From Polyangium fumosum (GTDB lineage: Bacteria > Myxococcota_A > Polyangia > Polyangiales > Polyangiaceae), in contig NZ_SSMQ01000026.1 in assembly GCF_005144585.1 (NCBI RefSeq), positions 80,260-144,259 of the forward strand: a stretch of DNA of 64,000 nt, written 5' to 3'. Positions 1 to 9,213 of this stretch are shown here, piece by piece. A model generated the notes under the pieces. That model had not been told where the DNA came from. It ran no database searches and saw nothing but the letters and a program-made list of their open reading frames with translations. The first letter of the stretch is position 1; each line of letters starts with the position of its first letter. Made by a program: the position numbers and the translations under genes.

Positions 1-1
1 G

Positions 2-1726
2 GGAAGCGCGGCGTTCGTGCTGGAGCGGCGCGCAAGGGAGGAGCTCGGGGAGGCGCTCGAACGGAGCGCGCGCGTGTTCGAATCGCATCGCACCGAGCGG
101 CTGCGCGCGCACGCGACGAAGGCGCACGTGGTGGCGGAAGAGCCGCGGCTCAAGGCCGTCGTGGCGACGGAGGACGTGTCGCCGGAGACGGTCTACGGCG
201 TGGCCGACGAGCTCTGCAAAGCCGTGAAGAGTGATCTCTTCCTGATGACGGACGGGACGGGGATCCTGCTCGCGGACGTGGCCGATCCGAAGGCGTCGGG
301 CTTCGACATGTCGAAGGATCCGATCGTGGCGGGCGCGCTGCGCGAAGGCGAGAGGTCCGGGCTCTGGACGAACGAGGGGAAGCTCTACGAGGTGGTCGCG
401 CGGCGGCTCTCGTTCGGGACCGAGACGGTCGGCGTGCTGGTGCTCGGCTTCAAGCTCGACCATGCGCTCGCCGAGGAGGTGCGTCTCCAGACGGGGAGCC
501 TCGTGGCGGTGACGGATGGGGCCACGGTGGTGGCGCATTCGAAGCTCGAAGATGGGAGGGACGCGTCGAGCGAGGTGCTCCGGATGTTCACGACGCCGTC
601 CGCGCCCGAGGGCGGGCCCTATCTGTCGACGTCGCGGACGCTGGATACGGGCCCGGGCGCGAAGCGGACCGTTCACCTCGCGCGTTCGCTCGATCGCGCG
701 CTCGTGCCGTCCCGCGAGCTCGAGGTGCGCGTGGCGCTCATCGCGCTCGTCGCGCTCGCGGCTGCGGCGGCGCTCGCGATCGTGCTCTCGCGCAGGCTCT
801 CGCGCCCGCTCGACGGGCTCATGGCGTTCGTGGGCGACGTGGCGCGCGGGAAGCTCGACACACAAGCGACCACGTCCGGGCCGACGGAGATCCGCGCGCT
901 CGGCGAGGCGATGAACCGGATGGCGCGCGAGCTCGCGGAGTCACGCGAGCAGATGGCGGCGAAGGAGCGGCTCGAAAAGGAGCTCGAGATCAGCGCGCGG
1001 ATCCAGACGTCGATCCTGCCGCGGCGGCTCGACGTGCCAGGGCTCGACGTGGCGGCGCGGATGATCCCGGCGAGCGAGGTCGGCGGCGACTACTACGACG
1101 TGTTCCCCGTGGAAGGCGGCGGCATCCTCGCGATCGGCGACGTGGCCGGGCACGGCCTGCAGTCGGGGCTCGTGATGCTCATGGTGCAAAGCGCGATCGC
1201 CGCGCTCGGGCGGGAGGATCCGTCGGCGCGGCCGAAGGACCTCGTGCGCGTGCTGAACCTCGTGCTCTACGACAACATCCGCAACCGCCTGCGCAACGAC
1301 GAGCACGTCACGCTGACGGTGATGCGCTACCACCGGAGCGGACGCGTGGTGTTCGCCGGGGCGCACGAGGACATCCTGATCCTGCGCGCGCGCACCGGGA
1401 AGGTCGAGATGATCCCCACGCTCGGCCCCTGGGTCGGCGCGATGCGCGACGTCGCGCGGACGGTGCAAGACGACGAGCTCGCCCTCGAAGACGGCGACGT
1501 GATGGTGCTTTACACGGACGGCGTGACGGAGGCGCGGAGCGCGTCGGGCGAGATGTACGGGATGGAGCGGCTCACCCAGCAAATCCAGGCGCTCGCGGGC
1601 GAGCCCGTGGAGCGAATCCGCGACGTGATCCTCGACGACGTGGCCCGCTTCGCCCGCGTCCAGGAGGACGACGTGACGCTCGTCGTCGTGCGCTTCAGGG
1701 CGAGCGAGACGAGCGCCGAAGGCTGA
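2..1726 (+). CDS. SpoIIE/RsbU-type PP2C phosphatase with sensor and HAMP domains (5' end outside window)
   Basis: Serine phosphatase of the partner-switching type, expected to dephosphorylate a STAS anti-anti-sigma protein at the membrane. Counting from the GTG at 17, residues 1-235 form an extracytoplasmic sensor-like region, 238-258 a hydrophobic helix, 258-312 a HAMP linker, then a coiled coil and a SpoIIE PP2C domain (about 330-560) with EVGGDYYDVF, GDVAGHG and LYTDGVTEAR metal-binding motifs. The frame stays open to the window edge, reading GSAAF before the GTG, as if a first membrane helix lies upstream, so the true start is probably missing. The next gene starts 57 bp downstream. The family is clear; the signal sensed is unknown. 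Confidence 0.9.
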   Translation, partial: GSAAFVLERRAREELGEALERSARVFESHRTERLRAHATKAHVVAEEPRLKAVVATEDVSPETVYGVADELCKAVKSDLFLMTDGTGILLADVADPKASGFDMSKDPIVAGALREGERSGLWTNEGKLYEVVARRLSFGTETVGVLVLGFKLDHALAEEVRLQTGSLVAVTDGATVVAHSKLEDGRDASSEVLRMFTTPSAPEGGPYLSTSRTLDTGPGAKRTVHLARSLDRALVPSRELEVRVALIALVALAAAAALAIVLSRRLSRPLDGLMAFVGDVARGKLDTQATTSGPTEIRALGEAMNRMARELAESREQMAAKERLEKELEISARIQTSILPRRLDVPGLDVAARMIPASEVGGDYYDVFPVEGGGILAIGDVAGHGLQSGLVMLMVQSAIAALGREDPSARPKDLVRVLNLVLYDNIRNRLRNDEHVTLTVMRYHRSGRVVFAGAHEDILILRARTGKVEMIPTLGPWVGAMRDVARTVQDDELALEDGDVMVLYTDGVTEARSASGEMYGMERLTQQIQALAGEPVERIRDVILDDVARFARVQEDDVTLVVVRFRASETSAEG

Positions 1727-1782
1727 GATAGATTGAGCGTCGCGCTCCGCACAGCCGCGACCTGAATCCAGGAACGCGAAAG

Positions 1783-2277
1783 ATGATGACCGAGACACCG
1801 ACCGCGTTCGAGCTGACGTTCCAGCCCAATGTCGAGCTCATCTCCATCGTTCGTAGGTTCCTGTCCGACTTTTACGAGCGGATGATCGAGGACCACGACA
1901 CGGTGTCGCGCATCGCGCTCGCGACCCACGAGCTCCTGGAGAACGCCGTCAAATACGCGAGCGACGGCGCGACGTTTTTGTCCGTCAAGTTCGAGCCGGG
2001 AGAGGCATCGAGCACGGTCTCCATCCGGCTCATGAACCGGGCGAAGCCCGAGCACATCGCCGCGGTTGCCACTATCTTCGGGGAGATGAGCCTGCACGAC
2101 GATCCCTTCGGCCACTACCAGATCGCGATGGCGCGCAGCGCCAAGCGGAAGGTGGGCTCGGGGCTCGGCCTCGTGCGCGTGCGTGCCGAAGGAGAGATGA
2201 CGATGAGCCACACCATCGAGGACGACAGGGTCACGATCCTGGCGCAGACGACCGTCACGGCGCGGAGGCGCGGGTGA
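1783..2277 (+). CDS. RsbW/SpoIIAB-like anti-sigma ATP-binding protein
   Basis: A 164-residue HATPase_c protein, the kinase/anti-sigma class of partner-switching modules. It shows an N-box (HELLENAVKYA) and a G2-like GSGLGLVR near residue 125. Two ATG codons lie in tandem at 1783 and 1786. It sits between a PP2C phosphatase and a STAS-like protein and overlaps the latter by 4 bp, so the three are likely one operon. The expected role is to phosphorylate or bind the STAS partner; no sigma factor gene is adjacent, so the final target is unknown. The middle of the domain is short and lacks an obvious DxGxG box, so kinase activity is less certain than the fold. Confidence 0.82.
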   Translation: MMTETPTAFELTFQPNVELISIVRRFLSDFYERMIEDHDTVSRIALATHELLENAVKYASDGATFLSVKFEPGEASSTVSIRLMNRAKPEHIAAVATIFGEMSLHDDPFGHYQIAMARSAKRKVGSGLGLVRVRAEGEMTMSHTIEDDRVTILAQTTVTARRRG

Positions 2278-2654
2278 GCGCGGCGTCGGATCTCTCGGTC
2301 GCGCTCCGCGACTTCTCGGCGAACGTGCGCGCGGAGGGCCGCTCGCTCGTCCTGCGCCTCTCGGGCAACGCGGACATGGCCGCCAAAGACAGCCTGGATA
2401 CGCTGCTGCCGCGCGTGCACGCCGAGGCGCAGCGGATCAGCGCCACCGAGGTGCAGGTGGATTTCCGCAACCTCGAGTTCATGAACTCGTCCTGCTTCAA
2501 GAGCTTCGTGACTTGGATCAGCGAGATCGGCGATCTCGAGCGGAGCAAGGAGTACAAGATCCGGCTCCTGTCGAACCCGGAGATGCACTGGCAGCGCCGC
2601 AGCCTGCACGCGCTCCGATGCTTCGCGGTGGATCTCATCTCCGTCGAGTCGTGA
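2274..2654 (+). CDS. STAS-like anti-anti-sigma factor homologue
   Basis: A 126-residue protein starting at a GTG inside the upstream stop (GTGA overlap), implying translational coupling. The pattern of alternating strands and helices, with VQVDFRNLEFMNSSCFKSF in the middle, matches a STAS fold in which a serine at the start of the second helix is the phosphorylation site of RsbV/SpoIIAA proteins; the two serines in FMNSSC occupy that place. The inferred partner is the HATPase protein upstream and the phosphatase the SpoIIE-type enzyme. Divergence from canonical STAS proteins keeps this call moderate. Confidence 0.68.
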   Translation: MSAASDLSVALRDFSANVRAEGRSLVLRLSGNADMAAKDSLDTLLPRVHAEAQRISATEVQVDFRNLEFMNSSCFKSFVTWISEIGDLERSKEYKIRLLSNPEMHWQRRSLHALRCFAVDLISVES

Positions 2655-2713
2655 CGCCGCGCGCGTCTTCGTCTCCCCCGGCGTGATCGATCCTTGGGGC
2701 TCAAATGAAAAGA

Positions 2714-2778
2714 GGCCCGGCGAGGTTGGTCAGCACGCCGGGCCGAGCCCAAGCCTTCCAAGGAGACCGGGCTTTTTT
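2714..2778. terminator. Double-hairpin intrinsic terminator, probably bidirectional
   Basis: Stem GGCCCGGCG (2714-2722) pairs with CGCCGGGCC (2736-2744). A second stem AGCCC/GGGCT (2746-2750 with 2769-2773) is followed by a run of six T, giving a rightward terminator for the partner-switching operon. Read leftward, the first stem is followed by TCTTTTC, so it may also end the permease transcript arriving from the other side. Confidence 0.75.
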
Positions 2779-2834
2779 CAAAGTACGTCGGGTGCGCGAC
2801 GCGTTGCAAGCCCATCACGGATGGTGACGTATCG

Positions 2835-3878
2835 TCATCGGGACACGTGTGGCTCGTCCGCGGAACGACCGAACGAACCGTACGTTTCGTCCCGTCGCTT
2901 TCGGGCCGCGCGCGGGTCCATCGCGTCGCGCAGCGCATCGGCGACGAGGTACGAGCCGCCCACGGTCACGAGGAGCAAGAGGGCCGGCAGGATGAGCAAA
3001 CGGAGCGCCGAAGGGTTTCGCGCGCCCTGCGCGAGCGTCTCGCCCCAGGACGCCGCCGATGTCGGCGCGCCCATCTCCAGGAACGAGATCGCGGCTTCCA
3101 GAAGCACGACGGACGCCACGCCGAACACCGAGCTGACGGTGACGGGGCCGAGCGCGTTCGGGAGCACGTGGCGAAGGAAGATGCGCGCGCGGGAGGCGCC
3201 GAGGGCGCGCGCGGCGAGGGCGTAATCCTCGGTGGCGCCGCGCAAGCTCTCCGCGTGCACGAGGCGCGCGACCTCGGCCCAACGCACGAAGGCCACGGCG
3301 AGCACGAGCGAGAGCGCCGAGGGCTCGTGCTCGATGGCGCGCACGAGCGCGACGACGAGGATGGCGGGGAAGGTGTCGATGGTCTCGACGAGGCGCACGA
3401 GGACGTCACGCGAGGTGCCGCCGCGGATGCCCGAGAGGCCGCCGAGGAGGACGCCGAGGACCGCGCTCACGAGGACAGCGACGAGCGAGAGGCCGAGCGC
3501 GGTGCGCGCGCCGTAGACGAGGCGCGCGAAGAGGTCACGGCCCTTCTCGTCGGTGCCGAGCGGGTGCGCGCGGGACGAGGGCGCGAGGGGGCCCGCCACG
3601 CTCGGCTCCTTCGGGCCAGATCGCACGAGGGGCCAGACGGCGAAGGCGTCCGCATACGAGCGCGTGATCTCGTCTTCGGAGAGCTGCTCGTAGCGCTCGG
3701 CGTGAACGATCGCGGGGAGGAACTCGACGCCCCGCGGCCCGACCGCGAAGAGCGGCGCAGGCGCAGCGAGGAGCTCGGCGAAGACGCCGACGAGCACGAG
3801 CAAGCCGAGCAGCACGGCGCCGAGGCCCGCGCGGCGGCTGTGGGCGACACGCCGGAGGACGGTCGTGCGGTGGCTCAT
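2835..3878 (-). CDS. ABC transporter permease, OppC/DppC type
   Basis: A 347-residue inner-membrane permease of the peptide/nickel family. One membrane helix (about 18-38) is followed by an extended periplasmic loop that includes HPLGTDEKGRDLFARLVYG, a signature of OppC proteins, and then four to five helices; the EAA loop is visible as ALGASRARIFLRHVLPN. The start overlaps the OppB-type gene stop by 4 bp, so the pair is co-translated. No binding protein or ATPase for this transporter lies in the window, so its substrate cannot be named. Confidence 0.88.
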   Translation of the reverse strand: MSHRTTVLRRVAHSRRAGLGAVLLGLLVLVGVFAELLAAPAPLFAVGPRGVEFLPAIVHAERYEQLSEDEITRSYADAFAVWPLVRSGPKEPSVAGPLAPSSRAHPLGTDEKGRDLFARLVYGARTALGLSLVAVLVSAVLGVLLGGLSGIRGGTSRDVLVRLVETIDTFPAILVVALVRAIEHEPSALSLVLAVAFVRWAEVARLVHAESLRGATEDYALAARALGASRARIFLRHVLPNALGPVTVSSVFGVASVVLLEAAISFLEMGAPTSAASWGETLAQGARNPSALRLLILPALLLLVTVGGSYLVADALRDAMDPRAARKRRDETYGSFGRSADEPHVSR

Positions 3879-5398
3879 GTGCGCGGCCTCTGGCGCAGGA
3901 TGCTCTGCGCGAGCCGCGGGTCGAGCGTGGTGTACACGAGGTCCGTCATGATGACCCCGATCGTCGCGGTCGCGGCCATGAAGATCGAGACGGCCATGAG
4001 CCAGCTCGTGTCGCGCGACTGCACGGCGACGACCGTGGCCGCGCCGAGGCCTTCGAGGCCAAAGACGCGCTCGACGACGAAGGCGCCGCCGAGCGCCATC
4101 GGTGCTTCGAGCGTGGCAAGCGTGACGACCGGGAGGAGCGCGCCGGGGAGCGCGTGAACGAGGAGCGCACGCGCGCGGCTCGCCCCCCGCGCGAGCGAGG
4201 CGCGCACGTGGTCTTGCGCGAACGCCGACGCGAGGCCCGCGCGCGCCTGGCGCGCCGGCGCAGCCACGAGGCCAAGCGCGAGCACGACCGTGGGCAAGAA
4301 GAGCCCGTGCCCATGGGACCCTCGCGCCGCCAGGATCGCGAAGACCGCCGTCGGGATCGCGTAAAACACGAGCACGATGGCCGCCGTGATCCCGTCACGA
4401 CGCCGCCCGCGCGACGCGGCGCCGAGGAGCCCGATCGGCAAAGCCGCCGCATACGCCAGCGCGATCGCGCCGAACACGAGCGTGAGCGTGATCGGCGCGC
4501 GCCGCGTGAGGCCGTCGAGGACGGGCTTGCCGTCGAAGCCCACGCCGAGGCGACGCGTGACGGCGCCGAGCGCCCACTTGCCGTAGCGCGTTTCGAGCAC
4601 GATGGCCGCGAACCGCGAGGGGCCGTCGAGCGTCACGAAGTCGTTCTTGTAGACCATCCAGAACGAGCCCCACCGCTCGACGGTGGCAAGGGCCGTGGCG
4701 TAGTCGTCGCCGGGCGCGATGCGATCGTCGCGGCCCGTGACGTACGCGGCGATGTCGACGAGGGCCCGCGCCCGCTCGAACGAAGCGGCGTCGGTCGGGT
4801 GCTCGAGCGCGCCGAGGACGTCCTCCAGCACGAACGTGTCGAGCTCGCGGAGCTCGGCCGCGCGTGTCGTGCTGCCGTACCGCGAGAGCCTGCGGACCGC
4901 GCTGCGCACGGACGCGCGGCGGAACTCGATGCCGCGGTCGTCCCAGAAGCGTGTCCAGAACGCCACCGCGCGCGTCGGATCCGAGAGCCGCTCGCCCGTG
5001 AAGCCCATCCGCTCGCCGATCGGCGCGAGCGCGAGCGCGACCTCGGCGCGTGGCCCGGGCGCGAGCGAGTCGAGCGCGGGGAGCACGTGTGGCAACGCAG
5101 CGCCGCCGAGGCGCGCGAGCTCCTCCTGCCCCTGCGCTTTTTGCGTGATGTCGCCGTCGACGATCGCGCGCATCGCCTCGGCGGCGCGCGCGCGCACGTC
5201 GCGTGTCCCGAGGTTCACGAAGCGCGGCAGGTCGAGGAATCGCTCGCGGCGAAGGCGCGCCCGCTCGGAGGGCGTGACGGCGAGCGCCGGATCGTCCGTT
5301 GGATCGGGGACGTACGAGAGGAACAGGAACGTGACGATCGAGACCCCGATCAACGTCGGAAGAATGAGGAGCAGCCTGCGGATCGCCAGCCTGAGCAT
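3875..5398 (-). CDS. ABC transporter permease, OppB type, with large inserted domain
   Basis: A 507-residue permease; OppB proteins are usually about 310-330. The N-terminal helix (residues 8-28) and C-terminal permease core (about 290-500, with [20 protein letters not shown] as EAA loop) are ordinary, but about 225 residues are inserted after the first helix, on the predicted periplasmic side. The insert is helical and rich in Ala/Leu/Arg, and EELARLGGAALPHVLPALD looks HEAT-like. The gene begins 6 bp after the upstream protease gene and overlaps the OppC gene. The insert could bind a partner or substrate; that is inference. Confidence 0.85.
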   Translation of the reverse strand: MLRLAIRRLLLILPTLIGVSIVTFLFLSYVPDPTDDPALAVTPSERARLRRERFLDLPRFVNLGTRDVRARAAEAMRAIVDGDITQKAQGQEELARLGGAALPHVLPALDSLAPGPRAEVALALAPIGERMGFTGERLSDPTRAVAFWTRFWDDRGIEFRRASVRSAVRRLSRYGSTTRAAELRELDTFVLEDVLGALEHPTDAASFERARALVDIAAYVTGRDDRIAPGDDYATALATVERWGSFWMVYKNDFVTLDGPSRFAAIVLETRYGKWALGAVTRRLGVGFDGKPVLDGLTRRAPITLTLVFGAIALAYAAALPIGLLGAASRGRRRDGITAAIVLVFYAIPTAVFAILAARGSHGHGLFLPTVVLALGLVAAPARQARAGLASAFAQDHVRASLARGASRARALLVHALPGALLPVVTLATLEAPMALGGAFVVERVFGLEGLGAATVVAVQSRDTSWLMAVSIFMAATATIGVIMTDLVYTTLDPRLAQSILRQRPRT

Positions 5399-5403
5399 CG
5401 TGC

Positions 5404-6849
5404 CTACTTGAGCAGCGCCTCGACGAGATCGATCCGCATGCCGAACTTGTAGGGCGAGGCCTTCACGACCTCCGTCTTCCGACCTGCGATCTTCTCCTCG
5501 CCCTCTTCGAGGTAGCCGCCCGAGTTCACCGCGATCACCTTGCCCTGGCCGCTCCAGACGGGGCTTCCGTTCGAGCCGCGTGTCGTCGCGGCGTCGTGCT
5601 GCACGAGCCAGGCGTCCTGGTATGCCGCGGGACGGCCCGACGCGCTCGTGACGCGGCCGATGTGCGCGGCGAGGAACGTCGCGGCGGGGTTCGTCGTGTC
5701 CATCAAGCGGCCGGGAAAGCCGATGAGGTAGACGTCGTCGCCCGCGCCCATCCCCGAGAGCTCTTGCTTCGTCGCGATCTCCAGCACGACGGCCGAGCGG
5801 CCCCGGATGGTCACGACGCCGACGTCGGGCGTGATGCTCTCCTGATCGGTCGGCCGATAGCTCGGGTGCGTGCGCATCTCGATCACGTCGAAGCGCGCCT
5901 GCCCGCGCCCCTCGTTCTCCAGCGCGACCACCGAGCCCTTCGCCTTCGCCTCCTGGATGCAGTGCGCGCTCGTCGCGAGCATCGAGGGCCGGACGGCGAA
6001 CGCCGTGCAGAAGCCCTCGCCCTTCGAGGCGAGCATGAAGATGCCCTTCTTCGATCGGTCGTAGAGGTTTCGGCCGAAGCTCGCGTTCGACGGGTGGAGG
6101 TTGCCGAGCCGCCCCTCGATCTCCTTGCGGCGCGGATCCTCGGGCGGCATCTGCGCGAGCTCCTCGCGCAGGTGCTGGATCTCGTCCTGCGAGCGTGTGC
6201 TCCAGAAGATGAGCCCGCCGAGCGCGAGCAGCGCGACCACGAGGAGCGCGCCGAGCACGTACGCCGTCCTGCGTTGTGACGCCGTCGCCGCCGTGACCTT
6301 CTCTTCGACGATCGCGTTGAGCTCCGCCGTCCGACCGAACTTCTGGCGCCCGCTCGCCACGGCCACGGCCTGCGAGATCATCATCGCGATCGTCCGTTGC
6401 CCGACGCGCGCGCCCGCCGGCGGCGCCGGCTGCACGGCCTGCGCGATCTGCATGCGCGGCGGCGCCGCGGCGGGCGCGATGCCCAGCGGCGGCGGCTGCA
6501 TCGGCGGCATCGGTGGGAGAGGCGCCATCGGCGGCGCGGCGGGCACGAGCTCGATCAGGATCCGCGGGCCCTTCGCGCCGAAGCTCACCTCGGTCCCCGA
6601 GGCGAGCGGGTGCCGCTGATGGACCCGCTGCCCGCCGGCGAACGTCCCGTTGCGGCTGCCGAGATCCACGACGTACCAGGCGCCGCCCTCGCGACGCAGC
6701 TCCGCGTGATGGCCACTCGCCTCGCGATCGTGGTTCGCGTCGAAGACGACGTCGTTGTCCGGCGCGCGGCCGAGCCGCACGACGTCACGTTCGAAGATCT
6801 GCGACGTCCCCGCTTTTTGCCCTGCGATGTGCACGATCCGGAGGTTCAA
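5404..6849 (-). CDS. FHA-domain, membrane-anchored trypsin-like protein lacking the catalytic serine
   Basis: A 481-residue protein: FHA domain at about 20-95 (GRAPDNDVVF, HHAEL, DLGSRNGTF), a Pro/Met-rich linker, one membrane helix near 200-220 and a chymotrypsin-fold domain at about 260-480. The His (TSAHCI) and Asp (TPDVGVV) of the triad are present, but the nucleophile motif reads GSNGSP where the next gene has GNSGSP, so Asn stands where Ser is expected. It begins at a TTG within the previous stop (TTGA), implying coupling. It probably links phosphothreonine binding in the cytoplasm to a periplasmic, possibly non-catalytic, protease-like domain. Confidence 0.85.
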   Translation of the reverse strand: MNLRIVHIAGQKAGTSQIFERDVVRLGRAPDNDVVFDANHDREASGHHAELRREGGAWYVVDLGSRNGTFAGGQRVHQRHPLASGTEVSFGAKGPRILIELVPAAPPMAPLPPMPPMQPPPLGIAPAAAPPRMQIAQAVQPAPPAGARVGQRTIAMMISQAVAVASGRQKFGRTAELNAIVEEKVTAATASQRRTAYVLGALLVVALLALGGLIFWSTRSQDEIQHLREELAQMPPEDPRRKEIEGRLGNLHPSNASFGRNLYDRSKKGIFMLASKGEGFCTAFAVRPSMLATSAHCIQEAKAKGSVVALENEGRGQARFDVIEMRTHPSYRPTDQESITPDVGVVTIRGRSAVVLEIATKQELSGMGAGDDVYLIGFPGRLMDTTNPAATFLAAHIGRVTSASGRPAAYQDAWLVQHDAATTRGSNGSPVWSGQGKVIAVNSGGYLEEGEEKIAGRKTEVVKASPYKFGMRIDLVEALLK

Positions 6850-7874
6850 GGCGTGGGCACCCCGCGGACGAGATCGATCCGCATGCCGATGCGGTAGGGA
6901 GAGGCTTGCACGATCGTCGTCTTCTGCCCGTCGATGGAGATGTTTTCCTCGTCGTCCATGTGGGCCGCATGGACGCCGACGACGTGGCCGTACTGGTTGA
7001 AGATCGGGCTGCCGCTGTTGCCGCCGCGCGTGACCGCGTCGTGCAAGATCACCGCGGCCTTGTCCGCCGACGTGGCCTGCTCGTCGAAGCCCATCAGCCG
7101 GCCGAGGTGCCCGCTCAAGAACGTCGCCGACGGGCTCACCGGATCCATCACCCGCCCAGGGAAGCCGAGCACGTACACGTCATCGCCCGGCCCGAGCGCG
7201 CGCAGCTCCGCGTCGCTCGCCAGCGTGACGGCCCCGGGCAACGTCCCCTTCACGCGCAGCAGCGCCACGTCGGGTGTGTCCGCGCGCTTCGACGAGGTGC
7301 TGTAGGTCGGGTGCGCGCGCTGCGCGACGACCTCGAGCTCGACCTTCCCCGCCGACTCGTTCTGCACGACCACGGGCTTTCCGCCGCGGGCTCCGCACGA
7401 CGTGACGCAGTGGGCGTTCGTCACGAGCTGGTTCTTGTCGATCGCGAAGGCGCTGCAGCAGCCGCTGATGAGGCGGTTCTGCTTGTACGCGAGGACGTAA
7501 AGCGCGCCCTTGTTCTGCTCGTAGATCTCGCGCCCCGAGAGCACCTTCGTCGGCAACGTGCCCACGGGCGCCGCCACCGGGCGCGCGCCAAGCCCCGCCT
7601 CGGTCGTCAGGATCGCCGCCGCGCGCTGCGATCGATACACGACGAAGGCCGCCACCCCGAGCGCGACCAGCGTCACGGCCACGCCAAACGCGAGCAGCGC
7701 GTTCAGCCGCGCGCCTCGCCGCGTCGCCTCCGCGACCTTCGCCTCGATGATGCTCGCACTCTTGTCAGGCCCGCTCGTCGCGCGCGCGACCGCGTTCTCC
7801 ACGATGCGCTGCGCGGTCGCGACGTCCACACGACCGTCTGCGTCCATCGCCTCGCGCGGCACCTCGCTCGGCAT
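6846..7874 (-). CDS. Membrane-anchored trypsin-like serine protease
   Basis: A 342-residue protein with a short cytoplasmic N-terminus, a membrane helix at about 60-82 (LLAFGVAVTLVALGVAAFVV) and a trypsin-like domain in which His (VTNAHCV), Asp (TPDVALL) and Ser (GGNSGSPIF) are intact. No PDZ domain follows, unlike HtrA/DegP. It is the active-looking paralogue of the next gene, which adds an FHA domain but has lost the serine; tandem duplication is likely. The cluster also encodes a PP2C phosphatase and a zinc-ribbon/FHA protein, which suggests a signalling-linked proteolytic role. The substrate is unknown. Confidence 0.85.
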   Translation of the reverse strand: MPSEVPREAMDADGRVDVATAQRIVENAVARATSGPDKSASIIEAKVAEATRRGARLNALLAFGVAVTLVALGVAAFVVYRSQRAAAILTTEAGLGARPVAAPVGTLPTKVLSGREIYEQNKGALYVLAYKQNRLISGCCSAFAIDKNQLVTNAHCVTSCGARGGKPVVVQNESAGKVELEVVAQRAHPTYSTSSKRADTPDVALLRVKGTLPGAVTLASDAELRALGPGDDVYVLGFPGRVMDPVSPSATFLSGHLGRLMGFDEQATSADKAAVILHDAVTRGGNSGSPIFNQYGHVVGVHAAHMDDEENISIDGQKTTIVQASPYRIGMRIDLVRGVPTP

Positions 7875-7928
7875 CCCGCGAGTATATTTTTGGCGGGCGG
7901 GCTTCGCCAGCGCTTGCGAGGGCGAACG

Positions 7929-9206
7929 CTAGGGCTTGAGCAGGTAGTAGCCGGCGATCGTGATACACGCGAGCGCACTCGCGATCATCATGACGATGAG
8001 CCACTGCGGCGCGCCGTCGGTCGGGATGTGGATCGGATCGTCAGGGCCGTGCGAACGCGGCCCGTACGAAGATGGACCCTCTCCGTCCTTGGAGGCGTCT
8101 TCCCGCCGCTCGGAGTCGCTCTCGCGGCGGTTCCCTTCGGACGAGGTCGACGAGGGCAGCGGCGTGAGCGGCACCGAAATCTTCGGCTGATCGAGCTCCT
8201 TGACACGGCGGCTCGGATCGGGGGCGTTGAGCGAGCTCGGCGGCATGGGCTCGGGGAGCTGGTACTTGCGGTAGCGCAGCCCCGTGATGTCCTCTTCCGT
8301 CGGCTCGGGCAGCGCCTCGCCCTCGAACTTCGACACGACGACCGTGATGTTGTCGTGACCGCCCGCCTGGTTCGCCCGATCGGTGAGCGTCTTGCAGACC
8401 TCGAGCGGATCATCGATCGTGCGCAGGACCTCGCGGATCTCCTCGTTGCGCACCATGCCCGAGAGGCCGTCCGAGCAAAGCAGGAGCGTGTCGCCGCGCT
8501 TGAGCTCGACGAACGTGAGGTCCACCTGCACGCTGTCCGAGGTGCCGAGCGCCTGCAGGATGATGTTGTTGTGCTCGAAGGTCTCGGCCTCCTCCTCGGT
8601 GAGCTGACCGGCCTCGATGAGCTGGTTCACGAGCGACTGATCACGCGTCACCTGCACGAGCCGGTCGCCGCGCAGGATGTACGCGCGGCTGTCGCCGACC
8701 TGGCCGATGAAGAGGTGATCGTCGACGAGCGCCGACACGGTGGACGTCGTGCCCATCCCGCGCCGCGTACGATCGAGCTTCGCCTCGCTGAAAATGCGCA
8801 GGCCCGCCGACTCGATCGCGTGCACGAGCCGCGCCGCGAGCTCGTCGTGATCCTTCGGCGACTCGCCCGAGATCATCTTCTGGAAGATGATGTCGACCGC
8901 GAGCTGGCTTGCGACCTCGCCGGCCGCCGCGCCGCCCATGCCGTCGCAGACGCCGAGCAGCACGCCGCGCTCGCCGACGAGCTGGTTGCGATCGGTCTCC
9001 ATCAAGCCGCGGCTCGCCTTCGTCAGGTCCGCGACGATGAAGTTGTCCTCGTTGTGCTCGCGCACCTGACCCACGTCCGTTCGACCGAACAAGCGCAGCT
9101 TGATCGGAGCGGACTTCTTCGGCTTGCGCTCGCTGGGCAGACCCTCGGCGCTTTCCGCGGGGCGGTTCGAGTCGGGCTGCGTCTCTCGGGAGGCTTGTTC
9201 GCTCAT
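7929..9206 (-). CDS. PP2C/Stp1-type protein phosphatase with C-terminal membrane anchor
   Basis: A 425-residue PPM phosphatase. The PP2C motifs are complete: GQVREHNEDNF, LLGVCDGMGGAAAGE, GDSRAYIL, LLCSDGLSGMV and GGHDNITVVV, with the aspartates that bind Mn/Mg. Residues about 330-400 are a charged Ser/Pro-rich linker and 402-423 a hydrophobic helix, so the enzyme is tail-anchored with its catalytic domain in the cytoplasm. It should reverse Ser/Thr phosphorylation read by the neighbouring FHA domains. No kinase gene is in the cluster. It lies 7 bp after the double-FHA gene and is probably co-transcribed. Confidence 0.93.
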   Translation of the reverse strand: MSEQASRETQPDSNRPAESAEGLPSERKPKKSAPIKLRLFGRTDVGQVREHNEDNFIVADLTKASRGLMETDRNQLVGERGVLLGVCDGMGGAAAGEVASQLAVDIIFQKMISGESPKDHDELAARLVHAIESAGLRIFSEAKLDRTRRGMGTTSTVSALVDDHLFIGQVGDSRAYILRGDRLVQVTRDQSLVNQLIEAGQLTEEEAETFEHNNIILQALGTSDSVQVDLTFVELKRGDTLLLCSDGLSGMVRNEEIREVLRTIDDPLEVCKTLTDRANQAGGHDNITVVVSKFEGEALPEPTEEDITGLRYRKYQLPEPMPPSSLNAPDPSRRVKELDQPKISVPLTPLPSSTSSEGNRRESDSERREDASKDGEGPSSYGPRSHGPDDPIHIPTDGAPQWLIVMMIASALACITIAGYYLLKP

Positions 9207-9213
9207 GGGCTCA

